Shown one piece after another: positions 6,984 to 8,773 of a stretch of DNA of 8,773 nt. Under the pieces are notes generated by a model. It searched no databases, had not been told where the DNA came from, and saw only the letters and a list, made by a program, of their open reading frames with translations. The stretch lies in the NCBI GenBank assembly GCA_959596495.1, contig CAUFXK010000074.1, positions 1 to 8,773 of the forward strand, written 5' to 3'. Both the position numbers and the translations under genes were made by a program. Numbering within the stretch: position 1 is the stretch's first letter; the number at the start of each line of letters is the position of its first letter. The stretch is from an uncultured Collinsella sp. (GTDB lineage: Bacteria; Actinomycetota; Coriobacteriia; Coriobacteriales; Coriobacteriaceae).

Positions 6984-7047
6984 TGATCCCTTTTCCTCCG
7001 TCCCCTTCGGATTACGTGATCCCTTGGGGACGGAGGAAAAGAGATCA
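6984..7047. repeat. Long inverted repeat 2 of 3
   Basis: The 22-base arms 6984-7005 and 7026-7047 pair with a single exception (6989/7042). That exception is C-A on the plus strand but a G-U wobble in minus-strand RNA. The inner 16 bp (CTTTTCCTCCGTCCCC with its complement) are perfect. The 20-base loop contains GTGATCCCTT (7016-7025), a copy of the sequence at 6983-6992 in the left arm. The GGGGACGG core is reminiscent of REP-like palindromes, from memory only. Confidence 0.9.
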
Positions 7048-7056
7048 TTTCGTAGA

Positions 7057-7122
7057 CCCGTGGCTGCCCTGGAAACCGAATGACAGTACGAGCATCCATT
7101 CGGCTTCCAGGGCAGCCACGGG
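7057..7122. repeat. Long inverted repeat 3 of 3
   Basis: The 26-base arms 7057-7082 and 7097-7122 pair with one exception (7075/7104), which becomes a G-U pair in minus-strand RNA, around a 14-base loop. The arms contain CCCGTGGCTGCCCTGG and CCGAATG. It begins 33 bases after the stop of the transporter pseudogene. It could therefore terminate the amidohydrolase-transporter operon, although no T-run follows it. Confidence 0.9.
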
Positions 7123-7155
7123 CAGAACAGGCAAACAGGAATAGGCGGCGACCCG

Positions 7156-8000
7156 CTACTCCCCCGCCACGCTTGCGCGCAGCTTGGCGGCGATGGGCTC
7201 GGATGCCAGCAGGAACACGAGCATGACCACGGAGCACGCCAGGCACACAATCCAGGTGCTCGCAAAGGAGCCCGTGGCATCGAACAGCACGCCCGAGACA
7301 ATGGCGCCCACGGTGCCGCCGACCATCTCGAGCGAGGTAATGGTGCCCGTGACCTTACCCAGGTCGGCCATGCCAAACTGCTTGGACGCGGCGATGGTAG
7401 GCGTGATGGTGCCCATGCACGTTCCAACACCAAAGCTCACAGCGGCGACAATAGGACCGAGGTCCGTCGTCGGGAAACACAGCGCCACGCAGGCGATAAT
7501 GCACGCAACGGAGCCAAGGATATTGCCAAAGCGCAGGCCAAAGCGGTCATAGATCGCACCGAGCGAAATCTTGGCAATAACGACGGTGACCATGTAGGCC
7601 GAAAGTACGGTACCCGCCCACATGGGATCGTGGCCGCCCGTGACAATCTTGGCACCGTTGACGGTAACACTCGTCATGTTGGTAACCTGGTTGGGCAGGA
7701 TGGCGCCATTGACCAAGCCCATAAAGAGGAAGGCGACGACAAGCAGCCAAAATGCCGGGCTCTTCTTGATACGAGACCAGCCGACGCTAACCTCGGGGGC
7801 TGCCTTCTCGTTCTTATCACCCGTGGCAGAAGCAGACGGGTCGCCTGGATTCTCGCCGAGCGGCTTAAGACCGATCTCGGAAGGCTTGGTGCGGAAGGAA
7901 TAGTCATGCAGTTAACGAAAATCGTGTAGCACGTGGCCATGATCACAAAGCCGGAGGCCACCACGAGCCAGCCGGGGAAGAATTTGTGCTGCTGGGACAC
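7156..8000 (-). pseudogene. MFS transporter, broken by an internal deletion (TM2-TM6 missing)
   Basis: Remnant of a major facilitator superfamily permease, probably of the oxalate/formate antiporter-like (OFA) group. GTG at 8000 follows AAGGAG by six bases and opens a normal N-terminus with TM1 (FFPGWLVVASGFVIMA, then TCYTIFVNCM to 7905). Downstream of that point the same frame is nonsense, stopping at 7674. The -1/+1-shifted frame instead reads YSFRTKPSEIGLKPLGENPG from about 7902. It continues through a charged central loop into six helices: TM7 around AFWLLVVAFLFMGLV, TM8 with LGAIYDRFG, and so on to TM12 and the stop at 7156. The RTKPSEIGL segment normally follows TM6, so about five helices (roughly 150 residues by family size) are lost and the junction is out of frame. 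The shifted frame meets TAA at 7914-7912 just upstream, and its first ATG is at 7722 inside TM7, so function is unlikely. It follows the amidohydrolase by three bases, suggesting the intact permease moved that enzyme's substrate or product. Confidence 0.85.
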
Positions 8001-8003
8001 GGA

Positions 8004-8773
8004 TTACTCCTTGTGGTCGGCGATATAGCCCAAAGCGACGGCGGTATAGGCCGCGGCGCCGAGAGGAAGCTCGGCATTGTTAAAGCGCGCCTTGGGATGA
8101 TGCTGGGCAAAATGCTCGTCCGTATCGGTCACGGCCGCGCCCACCGTAAAGTACGCACTTGGGATCTCGCTCGAGATAAGCGCGAAGTCCTCGCTCGCCA
8201 TGGCGTGGAATAGCGGCAGGAAGGCAGCCTTGGGCAGCACCGCGCCCACGTAGCCAAGCGAGGCCTGGGTCATATCGCTGTCGAGCACGAGCGGCGGAAC
8301 GTCCGAAAGCGTCTCGATGGTTGCCGGCGTACGATATGTTGCGGCAACGCCGTTGACGACCTCCGCGATGCGGGTCTTAAGGTGAGCCATGAGCTCGACA
8401 TCGAAGCCGCGCAGCGTTCCCTCGAGCACACAGGTGTCGGGGATGACGTTGGCCGCCAAGCCGCCAGCGAACTTACCAACGGTCAGTGCGACTTCCTTGG
8501 CCGCTGGCACCTCGCGGGAGATAAGCTCCTGGAGCGCCAGGTGCACATGGACGCCGGCCGTGATGGGGTCGATGCAGATCTCGGGGCTGGAACCGTGGCC
8601 ACCCTTGCCCTGCAGCGTGATGCGGAAACCGTACACGCCCGAGAGCGCCGGACTCCCATAGAGCACCAGGCCAAGCGGCGACTGGCTATTGACATGCATG
8701 GCAAAGGCGGCCTGGGGACGCGGGTTCTGCAGCAGACCGTCGGCGATGGCGGCGCGGGCACCCTCAAAGGTTT
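8004..8773 (-). CDS. M20D-family amidohydrolase (N-acyl amino acid hydrolase type), N-terminus outside window
   Basis: Metal-dependent peptidase-like hydrolase that cleaves amide bonds such as those of N-acyl or hippurate/IAA-type amino acid conjugates. The C-terminal 255 residues are present, of about 390 expected. FAMHVNS holds a metal-ligand His (codon 8696-8694), and GKGGHGSSPE begins the dimerisation/lid domain. IDPITAG, LISREVPA, VGKFAGGLAANVIPD and LEGTLRGFD follow in family order. HAMASEDFA corresponds to the conserved SEDF block, and QHHPKARFN supplies the last metal-ligand His. The first metal-binding residues lie off the right edge. The stop (8006-8004) directly precedes the transporter gene, and the final Lys-Glu codons form that gene's AAGGAG site, so the two are translationally linked. 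The exact substrate cannot be read from the sequence. Confidence 0.9.
   Translation of the reverse strand, partial: TFEGARAAIADGLLQNPRPQAAFAMHVNSQSPLGLVLYGSPALSGVYGFRITLQGKGGHGSSPEICIDPITAGVHVHLALQELISREVPAAKEVALTVGKFAGGLAANVIPDTCVLEGTLRGFDVELMAHLKTRIAEVVNGVAATYRTPATIETLSDVPPLVLDSDMTQASLGYVGAVLPKAAFLPLFHAMASEDFALISSEIPSAYFTVGAAVTDTDEHFAQHHPKARFNNAELPLGAAAYTAVALGYIADHKE

Noticed and set aside
6917..7122. Hairpin array as a retron RNA, CRISPR array or T-box leader of hisS
   Set aside because: There is no reverse transcriptase nearby. The three arms are not repeated units separated by spacers. I find no T-box core sequence or specifier stem, and the likely hisS transcription start lies downstream of the array.
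6129..7433. Minus-strand frame of 434 codons spanning the hairpin array and parts of hisS and the transporter
   Set aside because: It reads both real genes in the wrong frame and crosses their stop and start signals, so it is an accident of GC-rich sequence.
7156..7722. Independent 188-residue membrane protein starting at ATG 7722
   Set aside because: This start is inside TM7 of the transporter and has no good ribosome site. The same frame continues upstream with family-typical sequence, so it is the C-half of the broken gene.

Overview
The window looks like chromosomal DNA from a high-GC Gram-positive gut bacterium, most likely a Coriobacteriia member such as Collinsella or a relative. This rests on base composition, codon use, strong AAGGAG-type ribosome sites, GTG and TTG starts, and protein character; there is no rRNA to settle it. 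All six recognisable genes lie on the minus strand, so the text below follows transcription from right to left. Long plus-strand frames opposite larA, ppc and hisS are antisense shadows of biased codon use.

Right end (8773 to 7156): the C-terminal two thirds of an M20D-type amidohydrolase is followed after 3 bases by a major facilitator (MFS) transporter gene. The amidohydrolase end carries the transporter's ribosome site, so the two form one operon. The transporter is broken. TM1 is fused, out of frame, to the central loop that normally follows TM6, so TM2 to TM6 are gone.

Between the transporter and hisS (7122 to 6917) sits the most striking non-coding structure: three long near-perfect inverted repeats, stems of 22 to 26 bp, packed 5 and 9 bases apart. 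They end 16 bases upstream of a perfect TATAAT that probably drives hisS.

Middle (6852 to 2468): hisS (histidyl-tRNA synthetase) with its own terminator-like hairpin, then ppc (phosphoenolpyruvate carboxylase) with a clear -10 box and a small palindrome across its -35. A gap of about 470 bases follows ppc. It holds a very strong hairpin near the ppc end and the presumed larA control region.

Left end (1998 to 1): a lactate racemase family gene (larA) starting at TTG, then an aquaporin-family channel cut by the window edge. In Lactobacillus plantarum the nickel lactate racemase LarA is encoded together with an aquaglyceroporin-type lactic acid channel, LarD. The same pairing here suggests a lactate-handling unit. 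Genes for making the nickel-pincer cofactor (larB, larC, larE) are not in the window. The channel has an unusual Asn-Gln-Ala in place of its second Asn-Pro-Ala motif.

I found no tRNA, rRNA, CRISPR array, insertion sequence or phage gene. No wholly unknown multi-gene system is evident. The best candidates for new biology are the triple-hairpin array and the lar-type pair.
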